Source of the DNA: Pacificispira sp033344895 | GTDB lineage: Bacteria > Pseudomonadota > Alphaproteobacteria > UBA8366 > Aestuariispiraceae | DNA: 64,000 nucleotides | Direction of reading: 5' to 3' | Assembly (NCBI GenBank): GCA_965229685.1 | Contig: OZ245920.1 | Location: 1,922,001-1,986,000, forward strand | In this document: in pieces, positions 8,964 to 18,241 of the stretch | Layout: every line of letters starts with the position of its first letter | How positions within the stretch are numbered: position 1 is the first letter of the stretch | Position numbers and translations under genes: made by a program | Notes under the pieces: model-generated | What the model was told of the DNA's origin: nothing | What the model saw: the letters and a program-made list of their open reading frames with translations, nothing else | Database searches by the model: none

Positions 8964-10205
8964 ATGACAGACAAGACAGAAATCGACCATCCGATGTCTC
9001 CCGACCGACAGGCCGAGCTCCTGCTGGGCAGTACCGACGGCTGGCCCCTGGCCCCGGTTGTACGCTGGCTCATGGACGACGGCTGCAAGACCAATGATGC
9101 GTCGGTACTGATTTCAGGATTGAGCCAGACCCTTCTGGACGTCGGCGCCCCGGTCTGGCGCATCCGTCTCGCCTTCTGGACGATTCATCCGACCTTGGTC
9201 GCAGTGGCCCATCAATGGCTTCGAGGTCAGGGTACGGAAACCTATCAGGTTGCCCATGGCATTTTCGACAGCCCCGATTACATCGGAAGCCCGGCGCAGG
9301 AGATCCGCGAAACCGGGCGCCCCGTCCGATATCGTCTGAAAGACGACCTGGACCCGGAGCGCCATCACTCGGTTCTGGTCGACCTCCGGAAAAAAGGCGG
9401 CACCGACTACTATGCCATTCCCATGAAGGCATTCAGCGGTCAGATCGATTCCTTTTTCGTAGCGACCGATCATCCGGATGGCTTCAGCGACGCGGACATT
9501 CAAAAATTCGATGCCTTGTGCCGCTATCTGTTACCGGTCATCGAGTCCATTTCACAGCATCGCCTGTCCGTCGCGCTTCTGGATACCTATGTCGGTGAAC
9601 GGACCGGCCGCCGCGTGCTGGAGGGCAAGATCAAGCGTGGCGACGGGGAGGAAATCGATGCGGCGCTCTGGTTCAGCGACTTGCGCAATTTCACCCATCT
9701 GACCGAGACCCTCGAGCCAGTCGCGATGCTGGATGTCCTGAACACGTATTTCGAATTCGTCTACAATGCCGTGCGGACCTATGACGGCGAGGTTCTCCGC
9801 TTCATCGGCGATGCGATGCTAATCGTCTTTCCCACGGACCGGGTGGGCGGTGCACGACGCGCCTGCCAGAACGCCCTGGCCGCCGCCGAAGACGCCTTCA
9901 GCGGACTTGCCACGATGAACCATATGCGGCGCCGACGCGGTCAGCCGGAAATCCAGTTCGGTGTCGGATTGCATGTCGGCACGGTGGTCTACGGCAATGT
10001 CGGTGCACCAAGCAGGTTGGATTTCACGGTCATGGGGCCGGCCGTCAACCGGACAGCGCGGCTGGAAAGTCTGACCAAGGTGGCGAAGACGCCGTTGCTT
10101 GTTTCCGATCAGTTCGCAGGCCATCTCGACCGGAACTGCCGCCATGTCGGTGCCTACGAGGTCAAGGGCATCGCGCAACCGATCGACGCCTATGCCATCG
10201 AATGA
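8964..10205 (+). CDS. Class III adenylate/guanylate cyclase
   Basis: A soluble nucleotide cyclase of 413 residues: an N-terminal GAF-like sensory region (to about residue 200) followed by a class III catalytic domain. The metal-binding Asp residues lie in ALWFSDLRNFT and FIGDAMLIVF. The transition-state Asn/Arg pair lies in MGPAVNRTARLES. The residue that is usually a base-selecting Lys (EV-x-K-F-IGD) is Arg here (EVLRFIGD), a conservative change that makes the nucleotide preference uncertain. There are no membrane segments. Confidence 0.85.
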   Translation: MTDKTEIDHPMSPDRQAELLLGSTDGWPLAPVVRWLMDDGCKTNDASVLISGLSQTLLDVGAPVWRIRLAFWTIHPTLVAVAHQWLRGQGTETYQVAHGIFDSPDYIGSPAQEIRETGRPVRYRLKDDLDPERHHSVLVDLRKKGGTDYYAIPMKAFSGQIDSFFVATDHPDGFSDADIQKFDALCRYLLPVIESISQHRLSVALLDTYVGERTGRRVLEGKIKRGDGEEIDAALWFSDLRNFTHLTETLEPVAMLDVLNTYFEFVYNAVRTYDGEVLRFIGDAMLIVFPTDRVGGARRACQNALAAAEDAFSGLATMNHMRRRRGQPEIQFGVGLHVGTVVYGNVGAPSRLDFTVMGPAVNRTARLESLTKVAKTPLLVSDQFAGHLDRNCRHVGAYEVKGIAQPIDAYAIE

Positions 10206-10226
10206 CCGGATAACCGGACCGGGTTT

Positions 10227-11681
10227 CTAGCGGCTGAGACGGGCCAGTGCGGTCTTGGAGAGGAATGGCTCGTAACGCTTCCACTCGCCGCCGGCTGGAA
10301 TGCCGGATTCCTCACCAAAGGCCTGGACCGCCTCCCCCGGGATGGTTCCGGGCAGCCCGAGGAACTCCATGACTTTCGACAGGGTGCTCTGCGGGTCCGA
10401 CACGCGATCCTTGTCTTCGATCGTGAGCGTTCTTTCCGCCATCGTTTCCGCGCAGCCAGTCCAGTTCGTCTCGACGGAAACGTAAAGGTCGGCGGCACTC
10501 TCAAACCGTAGAAGGTAGGAGGAAATCGGCGTCAATTCGTATCCGCGCATGCTGGACGCCAGGCAGGCCGCAACCGGGTCGCGGCGGAATCGGACGAAGC
10601 GAGCAGCCGGAAAGATTTCGGCAAGAAAACCGGCATAGGCGGCGGCAATGGGCATGTGATCGACCCGCAACTTCCGGCCCTGGCCCGGTTTCCCGAAATG
10701 GCGGTCATAGGCCTTGCGGCAATCTTCCACCAATCCGGGCGATAGTGGCTGCGGGATGACAGGTGATCCAAATGCGGTTTGAATTGCCTTCTCGACGCTG
10801 AAACCGTCGTCGCGAAGCTGTACCGAAGGATGCCGACGCAGGACTGCTGCCAGTTGTTCCGTGCCGCTGTTGGGGAAGCCGATCAGAAAGACGAGATCCT
10901 CCCCCGGACCTTCCTTGGCATAAGGGAGTGCCCGTCCGGCATAGAACGCGCCGACGGATGCGAGATCGGCACGCTCGACGGAGGCCCGGTTCAGGGCATC
11001 CGGAAACAGGCTTTCCAAAGCCTGCCTTCCGGCGTCCGCTTCCTTGAGCGCATCTTCGGCGCGGCCAAGTTTGTCATAGGCCTCTGCCCTCGTGTAATGC
11101 ACCATCTGTGCAATCCGGCGCCCGGCTCTTTCAAGGGCCAGCCCTTCCATAACGGAAATTGCTTCCTCCGCGCGCCCCTGCCGAACAAGCCCCTTCGCGG
11201 ACACGGCCGCCAATCCAGGATGCTTCGGGAACCGCACCAGGGCATCGCTTGCCAGGGCTGCGCCCTGATCAGACATGCCGACCGACTCCAGCAAGGACGC
11301 CAGGGCAAAGACCGCCTGCGCATCGTTCGGGGCCAGTTCGATGCCCTTCTGGTAGTACTCAATGGCCTTCTGCGGGGCGGACCGGCGATCAAGATTCCCG
11401 AGATTGACGTAGGGGGCAGAGAAGTCCGGCGCGGCCTGGATTGCCTTCAGCCAATGCCCACGGGCCATTTCCCGGTCTCCGCGCTGAATCGCGATCATGC
11501 CGAGTCCATTGATCGCGCCGGCATGCCCGGGAGCCTGCTTCAGCAGTTTGTTGAATGCCGATTCCGCAGCTTCAACCTGGCCCGCCTGCAAAGCCACCAG
11601 GCCCGACCGGAACATCTTGTTCACGGCTTCCACCGTCTGTTCGTTCACTGCGTTGTTCATCCCGGCACCCGTCCACTGCAT
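10227..11681 (-). CDS. TPR-repeat sulfotransferase family protein
   Basis: A 484-residue two-part protein. Residues about 20-240 are TPR repeats (for example GLVALQAGQVEAAESAFNKLL and ALDQ/AYVNLGNL-like units). The C-terminal half resembles P-loop sulfotransferases: a PAPS-loop-like FLIGFPNSGTEQLAAVL, and the 3'-phosphate-binding RFVRFRRDPVAACLAS. In that family the reaction moves a sulfate from PAPS to a protein, glycan or small molecule; the acceptor is unknown. The second Met (11660) is an alternative start. It converges with the cyclase gene. Confidence 0.8.
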   Translation of the reverse strand: MQWTGAGMNNAVNEQTVEAVNKMFRSGLVALQAGQVEAAESAFNKLLKQAPGHAGAINGLGMIAIQRGDREMARGHWLKAIQAAPDFSAPYVNLGNLDRRSAPQKAIEYYQKGIELAPNDAQAVFALASLLESVGMSDQGAALASDALVRFPKHPGLAAVSAKGLVRQGRAEEAISVMEGLALERAGRRIAQMVHYTRAEAYDKLGRAEDALKEADAGRQALESLFPDALNRASVERADLASVGAFYAGRALPYAKEGPGEDLVFLIGFPNSGTEQLAAVLRRHPSVQLRDDGFSVEKAIQTAFGSPVIPQPLSPGLVEDCRKAYDRHFGKPGQGRKLRVDHMPIAAAYAGFLAEIFPAARFVRFRRDPVAACLASSMRGYELTPISSYLLRFESAADLYVSVETNWTGCAETMAERTLTIEDKDRVSDPQSTLSKVMEFLGLPGTIPGEAVQAFGEESGIPAGGEWKRYEPFLSKTALARLSR

Positions 11682-11900
11682 CTCTACTAAGCCCTAAGGC
11701 TGTACCTTCTTCGCCAGACCAAATCAAACAGGCTGGTGCCGCCAGAAGTCTCGCGCCTGACAAAAGCCGACCGCTCTAATGCGACGAACATCGAAGCCCT
11801 TTCCCCACCGAGCGCAGGCGCGAATGTTCCCGTTCTGCTTGGCACCCGCACATCATTTCGTATTCTGTTCCTTCTACAACCGATCATTCAAAGATTCACT

Positions 11901-12827
11901 ATGACCAGGCAGTTTCCATCGCTATCGAGACTCCGCGCATTGATGACGGTCTGTTCAGCAGGTGGATTCACCGCCGCGGCGGAAGAACTGCTGCTGACCC
12001 AATCCGCCGTGAGCAATCAGATCAGGACACTGGAGGAAGAGGTCGGAACGCTTCTGATCGAGAGAATTGGCAAATCGGTCCGCCCCACACGAGAGGGGGA
12101 ACTGCTCATCGCGGCAGGACGTCGAATTTTCCGGGAGCTGGAGGATGTCTACGCCGAGATCGACGCCCGTCGAAACATCGTGACGGGCGAGATCAGTATC
12201 GGCGCCGGCGGGACCGTGAACACCTATCAACTTCCCCCGCTTCTGACGCAGATCAGTGAGGAATACCCCAACCTCAGCATCCGTATTCTGACCGGCAATA
12301 CCGCGCCGCTGATCGACATGGTGCTGGATCTGGAACTCGACATCCTGATCGCGACCGGGCCGATTGCCCATCGGGCACTCGCGCAGCAGCAATTCATGAA
12401 CGATCACTACGTCTGTATCACGCCCCCCGGCGAAACAAACCTTCCGAAGAGAATCCGCCCGCAGGACCTGACCGATAAACGTTTGATCCTGTACGAGAAA
12501 TCCGGCGCTAGTCGCGATCTGCAGGATGAATGGCTGGAATCCGCCCCGATCGATCCCCTGAACATTCACGAAATCGGCAGTGCAGAAGCACAAAAAACTT
12601 TCGTCAGGGCGAAATTCGGATGGTCGCTGATTTCCGAGATGGCGGTCCTGGAGGATCATCGGCGCGGATTGCTGAACATTGTGCCGCTTTCCCCGCCGCT
12701 TGTCAGACCGCTCGTGGCGGTCTGGCGACGGGATCGTGAGGACATTCCGGCGATCAAGGCGGTCCGACATGTCTTTCAGCAGTTTTCTGAACGCCAGTTG
12801 GAGTCGGAAAGGATCATGACGGAATAG
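11901..12827 (+). CDS. LysR-family transcriptional regulator
   Basis: 308 residues: N-terminal winged helix-turn-helix (FTAAAEELLLTQSAVSNQIRTLEEEVG, written here as its key residues AAAEELLLTQSAVSNQI) and a C-terminal periplasmic-binding-like effector domain. The ATG at 11901 places the HTH at the usual distance from the N-terminus; an upstream 55-codon extension of the frame has no family character. It is divergent from the TPR-sulfotransferase. The target and effector are unknown. Confidence 0.9.
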   Translation: MTRQFPSLSRLRALMTVCSAGGFTAAAEELLLTQSAVSNQIRTLEEEVGTLLIERIGKSVRPTREGELLIAAGRRIFRELEDVYAEIDARRNIVTGEISIGAGGTVNTYQLPPLLTQISEEYPNLSIRILTGNTAPLIDMVLDLELDILIATGPIAHRALAQQQFMNDHYVCITPPGETNLPKRIRPQDLTDKRLILYEKSGASRDLQDEWLESAPIDPLNIHEIGSAEAQKTFVRAKFGWSLISEMAVLEDHRRGLLNIVPLSPPLVRPLVAVWRRDREDIPAIKAVRHVFQQFSERQLESERIMTE

Positions 12828-12913
12828 TCGGAAATGCACTTGCGGTTGATCCCCCCGTTGACCTTTTGCTAACGAAATTATCCGACTTTCGGATCGAGCA
12901 AGAGGGAGAGGAC

Positions 12914-13453
12914 GTGTCGATCCAATCAATCAACCCGCAGGGCGCCTACAGTATTCGCGACGCCATTTTTGAGGACCAAACCCGCATCCTCGAAATCTAT
13001 GCGGAAGGCATCCAGTCCGGCGACGCAACGTTCACCGCAGAGATTCCGACCTGGGAAGAATGGGACGGAACCTACCTTCCAGACTGCCGCATGGTCGCGG
13101 AACAGCATGGCGACGTCATCGGCTGGGCCGCGTTGAAGCCGGCCTCTCCCCGACCGGTCTATCGCGGCGTTACCGACCTGAGCATCTATGTCGACGCCTC
13201 GGTTCGGAGTCGCGGAATCGGGCGACGCTTGCTTGAAGCCCTCATCAGAACGTCGGAAGCCCAAGGCGTCTGGACGATCCGGGCCCATATGTTCCCCGAG
13301 AACGACATCAGCATCCGATTGCATCACTCGACCGGGTTTCGAACCATTGGAACCTGCGAACGCGCCGGAAAAATGGAAATCGGTCCGCGTCGAGGGATGT
13401 GGCGGGACGTCGTCCTGATGGAGCGACGCAGTATCCTAGTCGGCATCGACTGA
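12914..13453 (+). CDS. GNAT N-acetyltransferase, phosphinothricin/methionine-sulfone acetyltransferase-like
   Basis: 179 residues with the Pat/MddA layout. IRDAIFEDQTRILEIYAEGI opens the fold; the acetyl-CoA loop is VRSRGIGRRLLEALI; C-terminal motifs are NDISIRLHHSTGF and a GKMEIGPRRGMWRDVVLMER-like end (tryptophan and Arg near the active site). Family members acetylate phosphinothricin, methionine sulfoximine or related amino acids. The GTG at 12914 is chosen for the GGGAGAGG a few bases upstream. Confidence 0.82.
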   Translation: MSIQSINPQGAYSIRDAIFEDQTRILEIYAEGIQSGDATFTAEIPTWEEWDGTYLPDCRMVAEQHGDVIGWAALKPASPRPVYRGVTDLSIYVDASVRSRGIGRRLLEALIRTSEAQGVWTIRAHMFPENDISIRLHHSTGFRTIGTCERAGKMEIGPRRGMWRDVVLMERRSILVGID

Positions 13454-13481
13454 GGCCGAAGCAACGGGCTGGTTGCGAAGT

Positions 13482-14384
13482 TCAATTGCAGTCCCCTTCC
13501 CCACCACCCGGCATACGGGCCCTGCAGTAATTCGTCCGGTGTTCAACGACACTATCCAGCTCCGCCCCTTTGAGGTCGGCCAGTTCAAAACTGGCCTGCT
13601 TCAGATTGGCCCCGACGAGGTCGGCATCCACAAGGCTTGCCCGGGTCAGATCGGCCCCGGCCAGCAAGGCATAGCTCAGTCTGGCACCTTCCAGATTGGC
13701 GCCGCTCAGATCCGCACCGTTCAGATTGGCCTGCGACAGATCCGCCCCGCTCAGATCGGCCCCTTTCAAAATCGCCCCCTCCAGATTGGCGCCGCGCAGA
13801 TTGGCCTCATCCAAAACCGCACCGGTCAGATCAGCCCCCCGAAGCACGGCCTTGTCCGCATAGGTTCGGGTCAGGATCGAATGGCGCAGATTTGCGGTCG
13901 TGAAGTCAGCGAAGGTCAGTTCCGTGGATTCCAGATTGGCCGAAACAAGGCGCGCGAACTCCAGTTTCGCACCGCGAAGGGTCGCGCCATAGAGGGCTGC
14001 CCCCGTCAAATCCGCTTTGCGCAAATCGGCGCCGGTGAGATCGGCCCGATTGAACTTGGCCAGGGCAAGGTTCGCGCTTTCGAAGCTGGTGCCTTCCAGC
14101 TTGGCGCGCTTGAAATCGACATCGAACATGTACGCCCCCCTGAAGTTTCCGTTCTTCAGGTCTACCCCTGCGAAATCGCGATATCGCAGGTCGCACAGGG
14201 GGCATTCGGTCTGGCCCTTTTCCGGTTCGAAACGACCGCCATCATAAGCACCGTGCATTTCGGCCACGGGGCCGCATGCGACCGGCAACATTGCCAAGCC
14301 CGGCAAGAAGGCGCTCACGCATGCCCGCACGCCCAGCATGACCATCCGCTTCCAGTTGCGCCAAGCGACGGTTAATGGCGTCAT
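13482..14384 (-). CDS. Pentapeptide-repeat protein, exported
   Basis: 300 residues. An N-terminal hydrophobic segment (about residues 13-36, ending LPVACG) could be a signal or lipoprotein peptide, followed by a CPLCDLRYRDF element. About 30 consecutive A(D/N)LxG-type pentapeptides follow (GADLSGADLSQANLNGADLS is typical), which fold as a right-handed quadrilateral beta-helix. The second in-frame ATG is chosen as start because AGGAG lies 6 bases before it. It is the last gene of a five-gene minus-strand operon, 40 bases after the second secretin-like gene. Its role is unknown; the CxxC pair before the helix may bind metal. Confidence 0.8.
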   Translation of the reverse strand: MTPLTVAWRNWKRMVMLGVRACVSAFLPGLAMLPVACGPVAEMHGAYDGGRFEPEKGQTECPLCDLRYRDFAGVDLKNGNFRGAYMFDVDFKRAKLEGTSFESANLALAKFNRADLTGADLRKADLTGAALYGATLRGAKLEFARLVSANLESTELTFADFTTANLRHSILTRTYADKAVLRGADLTGAVLDEANLRGANLEGAILKGADLSGADLSQANLNGADLSGANLEGARLSYALLAGADLTRASLVDADLVGANLKQASFELADLKGAELDSVVEHRTNYCRARMPGGGEGDCN

Positions 14385-14424
14385 CTTCATCTCCTCGCCC
14401 GGCGAGCCTCCTTGTGGCCTGCCG

Positions 14425-16341
14425 TCAGTAATAGAGAAACTCCGCCACCTTGTTCAGGCGCTGGCGGAGGGTCGACTGGTTCGACCATTGCTCCAGTTCA
14501 ACATCGCCCGTGCGAAACTCCCGATAGAGCGAACTGTCCTGCATGTGATGAAAGACCGAGGCCCAATTCGGATACGGCTTGAACCAGTCGCTGTAGCGCG
14601 CGCGCAATTCGTCCACGGGTCCGCTCCCCGACCCTTTGCCCGCCGCCGCAGATGCTTCAGAACGGTAGATGTAATTCGGCCGTCTCGGGGTCAGCAGAAT
14701 GAGAACGGACTTCTCGAAATCCTGCGTCGTTTTCCGCGAGAACAGGTACTGAACCCCCGGAATGTCCTGGAGGATTGGGACTCCATCGCGATTTCTCTCG
14801 CCTTCCTTCTCGCTCAACCCGGAGAGGATCATCGTCTCTCCGAAACGCATGATGGCATTGGTCTTCACCTCGGTCTTCGAGGTGTCGATCCGGAAGGTAT
14901 AAATCACCGATGTCGTATTCGGCGTCGAAAGGAACTGCCGTTCCGCAAAGACGCTCAGCTTGATGCGGCCGTCGTCGAGAAATTCGGGCAGAACCCTCAA
15001 CATGATGCCGATATCCTCGTTTGCGGAGATCGGCGTGATGTCGTCCCCACCGACCACGACCTTGGCATCGATGTTGATCCCCGAGAAAAACTCAGACTCC
15101 TCATTGTCCAGGGCAATCAGGCTGGGCCGGGCAAGGATCTCACTGCGGGCAGAGTTCGCGTTGGCGATGTTCAGGGCATACTCGATCTGCTTCAGACCGA
15201 TCGCCTTGGTGATCGTCTCCGTGTTGTTTCCGTATTCCTTCCGGCGGGTCATCTGATAGGACAGCCCGGAAGAGCCAAAAGTATCGGCGCCGAACTGCAG
15301 GGTCAGGCCGCTCAACAGATTGACGCCCTTCGCCGTGCTGATGTTCTCTTCCGTGCGCAGGATGACCACGTCGACGATTACCATGTTTTCGTCATCGTGC
15401 TCCGCCTCGATCAGCTGACGGCGTTTCGTATCCTCCGCCCGCGCCACCTCCAGATCGAAGCCGCCGCTATCATGCCCGGGACCGTGGAAGATATCAGTGT
15501 CATGATCGGTCTCCTCGTCCTGCCAGTCCCCGACAGGCGGCAGCGGCGTGTCCTCGACCGCACCGGTTGGCGCGCGGTTCGGCAAGGGGGATTCCTGGAA
15601 TTGAGACATCAAGTGGGGCCGATTTTGCCGTTCGTGAAATCGGCGCCAGCCCGATATGCGTGACTCGACAACCCTGTAATCCAGGGAATCGACGCCGGCA
15701 TCCCGGTACCGCCCGAGAAGTCGAACGGAATCCTGCACATTGCCGAGGGCCGCATTGACCACCGCGGCCGCACGCAGTTCATTGGGAGAGAAGGCTTTCC
15801 GCCGTGACAACTGGTTCAGGGCGGCGGCGGCGGTCGCAGGATCGCCGACATAGTAGGAGGCCGCCGCCAGACCGTAGAGGACTCCAGGATCATCCTTGTT
15901 GAACAGTGCGGCTTCCGCGAATTGCGCCCTTGCCTCTCTGAAACGACGGCGTTCCATCAACAGCAAGCCCATCTGATGCCGCGCGACCCAGTTGCTGGGA
16001 TCGAATTTGATCGCCAGCTTGTAGCCTTCCTCTGCCAGCGGATACAGCGAGACCTGCCCGTTCGCTGCCTGCAGGTGATAGGCCAGCCCGTTCAGGAACT
16101 GGATGTATGAATTGGTGACATCGAGCTTCAGCGCCTGGTTGAAGCGCAGGGATGCCATTTCATAGTCCCCGGCTTCCAGCAGTCGCATTCCGTTCTTTGC
16201 CAGAGATAGCGGCGCAGACCTTGGCCATTCGGATTCGGTGGGTTCGTCGGTTTTCGTAACGGAAAGGAAGTCACCAGCCGTGGCGCATCCGGTCAGCGCC
16301 AAGGCGATGGTCAATCCCAGGATCGATTGCTTGATGCCCAT
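14425..16341 (-). CDS. TPR-secretin domain lipoprotein (copy 1)
   Basis: 638 residues. A lipoprotein signal with lipobox LTGC is followed by TPR-like repeats (about residues 45-220: GMRLLEAGDYEMASLRFNQAL, YKLAIKFDPSNWVARHQMGL as key stretches) and an acidic linker. The C-terminus matches the secretin core (PF00263 type): ILARPSLIALDNEESEFFSG, a VLPEFLDDGRIKLSV strand pair, FGETMILSGLSEKE and a closing VPILQDIPGVQYLF...ILLTPRRP. N0/N1 ring domains of GspD or PilQ are absent. It is a clear paralogue of the gene just upstream, 8 bases away. Outer-membrane pore formation is inference. Confidence 0.82.
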   Translation of the reverse strand: MGIKQSILGLTIALALTGCATAGDFLSVTKTDEPTESEWPRSAPLSLAKNGMRLLEAGDYEMASLRFNQALKLDVTNSYIQFLNGLAYHLQAANGQVSLYPLAEEGYKLAIKFDPSNWVARHQMGLLLMERRRFREARAQFAEAALFNKDDPGVLYGLAAASYYVGDPATAAAALNQLSRRKAFSPNELRAAAVVNAALGNVQDSVRLLGRYRDAGVDSLDYRVVESRISGWRRFHERQNRPHLMSQFQESPLPNRAPTGAVEDTPLPPVGDWQDEETDHDTDIFHGPGHDSGGFDLEVARAEDTKRRQLIEAEHDDENMVIVDVVILRTEENISTAKGVNLLSGLTLQFGADTFGSSGLSYQMTRRKEYGNNTETITKAIGLKQIEYALNIANANSARSEILARPSLIALDNEESEFFSGINIDAKVVVGGDDITPISANEDIGIMLRVLPEFLDDGRIKLSVFAERQFLSTPNTTSVIYTFRIDTSKTEVKTNAIMRFGETMILSGLSEKEGERNRDGVPILQDIPGVQYLFSRKTTQDFEKSVLILLTPRRPNYIYRSEASAAAGKGSGSGPVDELRARYSDWFKPYPNWASVFHHMQDSSLYREFRTGDVELEQWSNQSTLRQRLNKVAEFLYY

Positions 16342-16349
16342 CACCGACC

Positions 16350-18236
16350 TCAGTAATGCAGAAACTTCCTGGCGAGGGAGAGACGCTCCGCCAGGTTTCC
16401 GCTGCCGCCCCACTTTTCCATACTGACATCACCGGTTCTAAACTCCCGGTAGAGCTTGTTCTCCTGCAGGTGATTGAAGATGGAAGCCCAGTTGGGATAG
16501 GGCTTGAACCAGTCATTGTAGCGGGCGCGAAGCTCGGCAAGGGAGGATCCCTGCACCTCTCCTTCCCGCACCCCGCCCTCCTCCGGGCGAAACAGGTATT
16601 GCGGGCGCCGCGGCGTCAGCAGGATGAGAACCGATTTCTGAAAATCCTGCGTCGTTTCCTTGGAAAAGAGATACTGAATCCCGGGAATATCCTGCAGCAA
16701 GGGCACGCCGTCCCGTCCTCGCTCCACTTCCTTCTCGCTCAAACCGCTCAGGATCAACGTGTCCCCCAATCGCATCACGACATTGGCCTTCACATTGGTC
16801 TTGGACGTGTCGATCCGGTACTGGAACTGAATGGAGGTCGTATTCGGTGTGGTCAGGAATGTCCGTTCCGCCTCGACATTCAGTTTAACCCGTCCGTCCG
16901 GCAGGAAGGTCGGTGTCACGGCCAGCCGGACCCCGATATCCATTTCCACTTCGGCACCGGTGCCGGACGTCGCGTCAGGCGCCGCGACGGCGGCCGCGTT
17001 GATGTAGTTCCCGGAAAAGAACTCGGATTCAAGACCATCCACCGCAAGCAGGCTTGGCCGCGCCAGAATTTCGTTTCTCCGCGTGTTGGAATTGGCGATG
17101 TTCAACGAGTATTCCAGTGCCTTCAGGCTGATTGCCTTGACCACGGACACGGACTTGCTGGCGATGGTTTCAGACCGCTCCGTCTTGAAGCCAAGCCCCG
17201 CATTGTTGAAGTCGCCATCCCCAAACTGAAGTGTCAGACCACTCAGCAAATTGACCCCTTTCGAGGTCGTCAGGTTTTCCTCCGTTCGGACGATGACGAC
17301 ATCGACGATGACGGAATCGATCGGCTCCTCATCGCCATCAAGGGACGGATCGTCGAAATCTCGATCGTCGTTGTCCAGGTCATATTCGGTCGCTTCACGA
17401 ATTGCTTCCTCCGGGTCGATCGGCTGATCGCCGTCCTCCTGATAGGCCGGGTCATAGGCGGGATCGTAGCCCTGGGTCAGATGCAGATGGGGCGCCCTGC
17501 CGCCCTGCGCATGGAACGCCTCCCAGTCCTGCAACCGGCGTGTCAGTCGGGTCAGGACCGCCTCATTCGTTTCGAATGTCCGATACTGCGTCAGGTAACT
17601 GCCCGCCTCTCCGGCCTTTCCGACAGCGGCCATGACGAGTGCGGACGCGCGAAGGGCCCGTGGTGACGGTTCCGCAACCGAGGTCAGGCGATTCAGGAAG
17701 CCGGCTGCGGCCACAGGGTCATGGGCATAATAGGATGCCACGGCAAGACTATAGAGGATGTCAGTGTCGTCCTCCCGATACAGGGCTGCCTCGGAAAATG
17801 CCTCCCTGGCGGCCGGAAAATTCCTGTTCCGCATCTCGATCAGGCCAAGCTGATAATGCGCCATCCAGTTGCTGTGATCGAACTTCACAGCCAACCGATA
17901 TCCCTCGACCGCCAATGGATAGTGGGCTGAATTGCCCTGATCGGCCTGCAGGTGGTAGGCCAGTGCGGCAAGGTAATGCAGATAGGAATTGGTCGGATCC
18001 ATCTGCAGGGCATTGTTGAAGAGGGCAGAGGCATGTTCGAAATGGCCCTGCTCCACCATGTCGATCCCCATTTCGGCGAACCGAACCGGTTCGTTTTCGC
18101 CTGCGGCACGCGACACGGGCTGGTCGCCCACCGGCGATGTCTCGAACATCTGGCACCCGCCCGTCAACGGCATGAGGACGAAACAAGCCAACGCAAGGAG
18201 GGCATTGCGCAATAGCTGGCAGACTGTGGTCATCAT
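16350..18236 (-). CDS. TPR-secretin domain lipoprotein (copy 2)
   Basis: 628 residues with the same architecture as the next gene: lipobox LTGGC, TPR repeats (about residues 45-225), a very acidic low-complexity linker (DLDNDDRDFDDPSLDGDEEP), then a secretin core with ILARPSLLAVDGLESEFFSG and VPLLQDIPGIQYLFSKETTQDF. The two copies end in nearly the same tail (DWFKPYPNWASIF...LYREFRTGDV), so this tail is a conserved part of the family. Start at the ATG at 18236, where GGGAG lies 8 bases upstream; the frame extends further only through a GTG. Begins 5 bases after the TAXI gene stop. Confidence 0.82.
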   Translation of the reverse strand: MMTTVCQLLRNALLALACFVLMPLTGGCQMFETSPVGDQPVSRAAGENEPVRFAEMGIDMVEQGHFEHASALFNNALQMDPTNSYLHYLAALAYHLQADQGNSAHYPLAVEGYRLAVKFDHSNWMAHYQLGLIEMRNRNFPAAREAFSEAALYREDDTDILYSLAVASYYAHDPVAAAGFLNRLTSVAEPSPRALRASALVMAAVGKAGEAGSYLTQYRTFETNEAVLTRLTRRLQDWEAFHAQGGRAPHLHLTQGYDPAYDPAYQEDGDQPIDPEEAIREATEYDLDNDDRDFDDPSLDGDEEPIDSVIVDVVIVRTEENLTTSKGVNLLSGLTLQFGDGDFNNAGLGFKTERSETIASKSVSVVKAISLKALEYSLNIANSNTRRNEILARPSLLAVDGLESEFFSGNYINAAAVAAPDATSGTGAEVEMDIGVRLAVTPTFLPDGRVKLNVEAERTFLTTPNTTSIQFQYRIDTSKTNVKANVVMRLGDTLILSGLSEKEVERGRDGVPLLQDIPGIQYLFSKETTQDFQKSVLILLTPRRPQYLFRPEEGGVREGEVQGSSLAELRARYNDWFKPYPNWASIFNHLQENKLYREFRTGDVSMEKWGGSGNLAERLSLARKFLHY

Positions 18237-18241
18237 GCCCC

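Noticed and set aside
13473..14375. A 300-codon plus-strand frame of repeated QIGxxQI units
   Set aside because: It is the antisense shadow of the pentapeptide-repeat gene; the real repeats and signal are on the minus strand.
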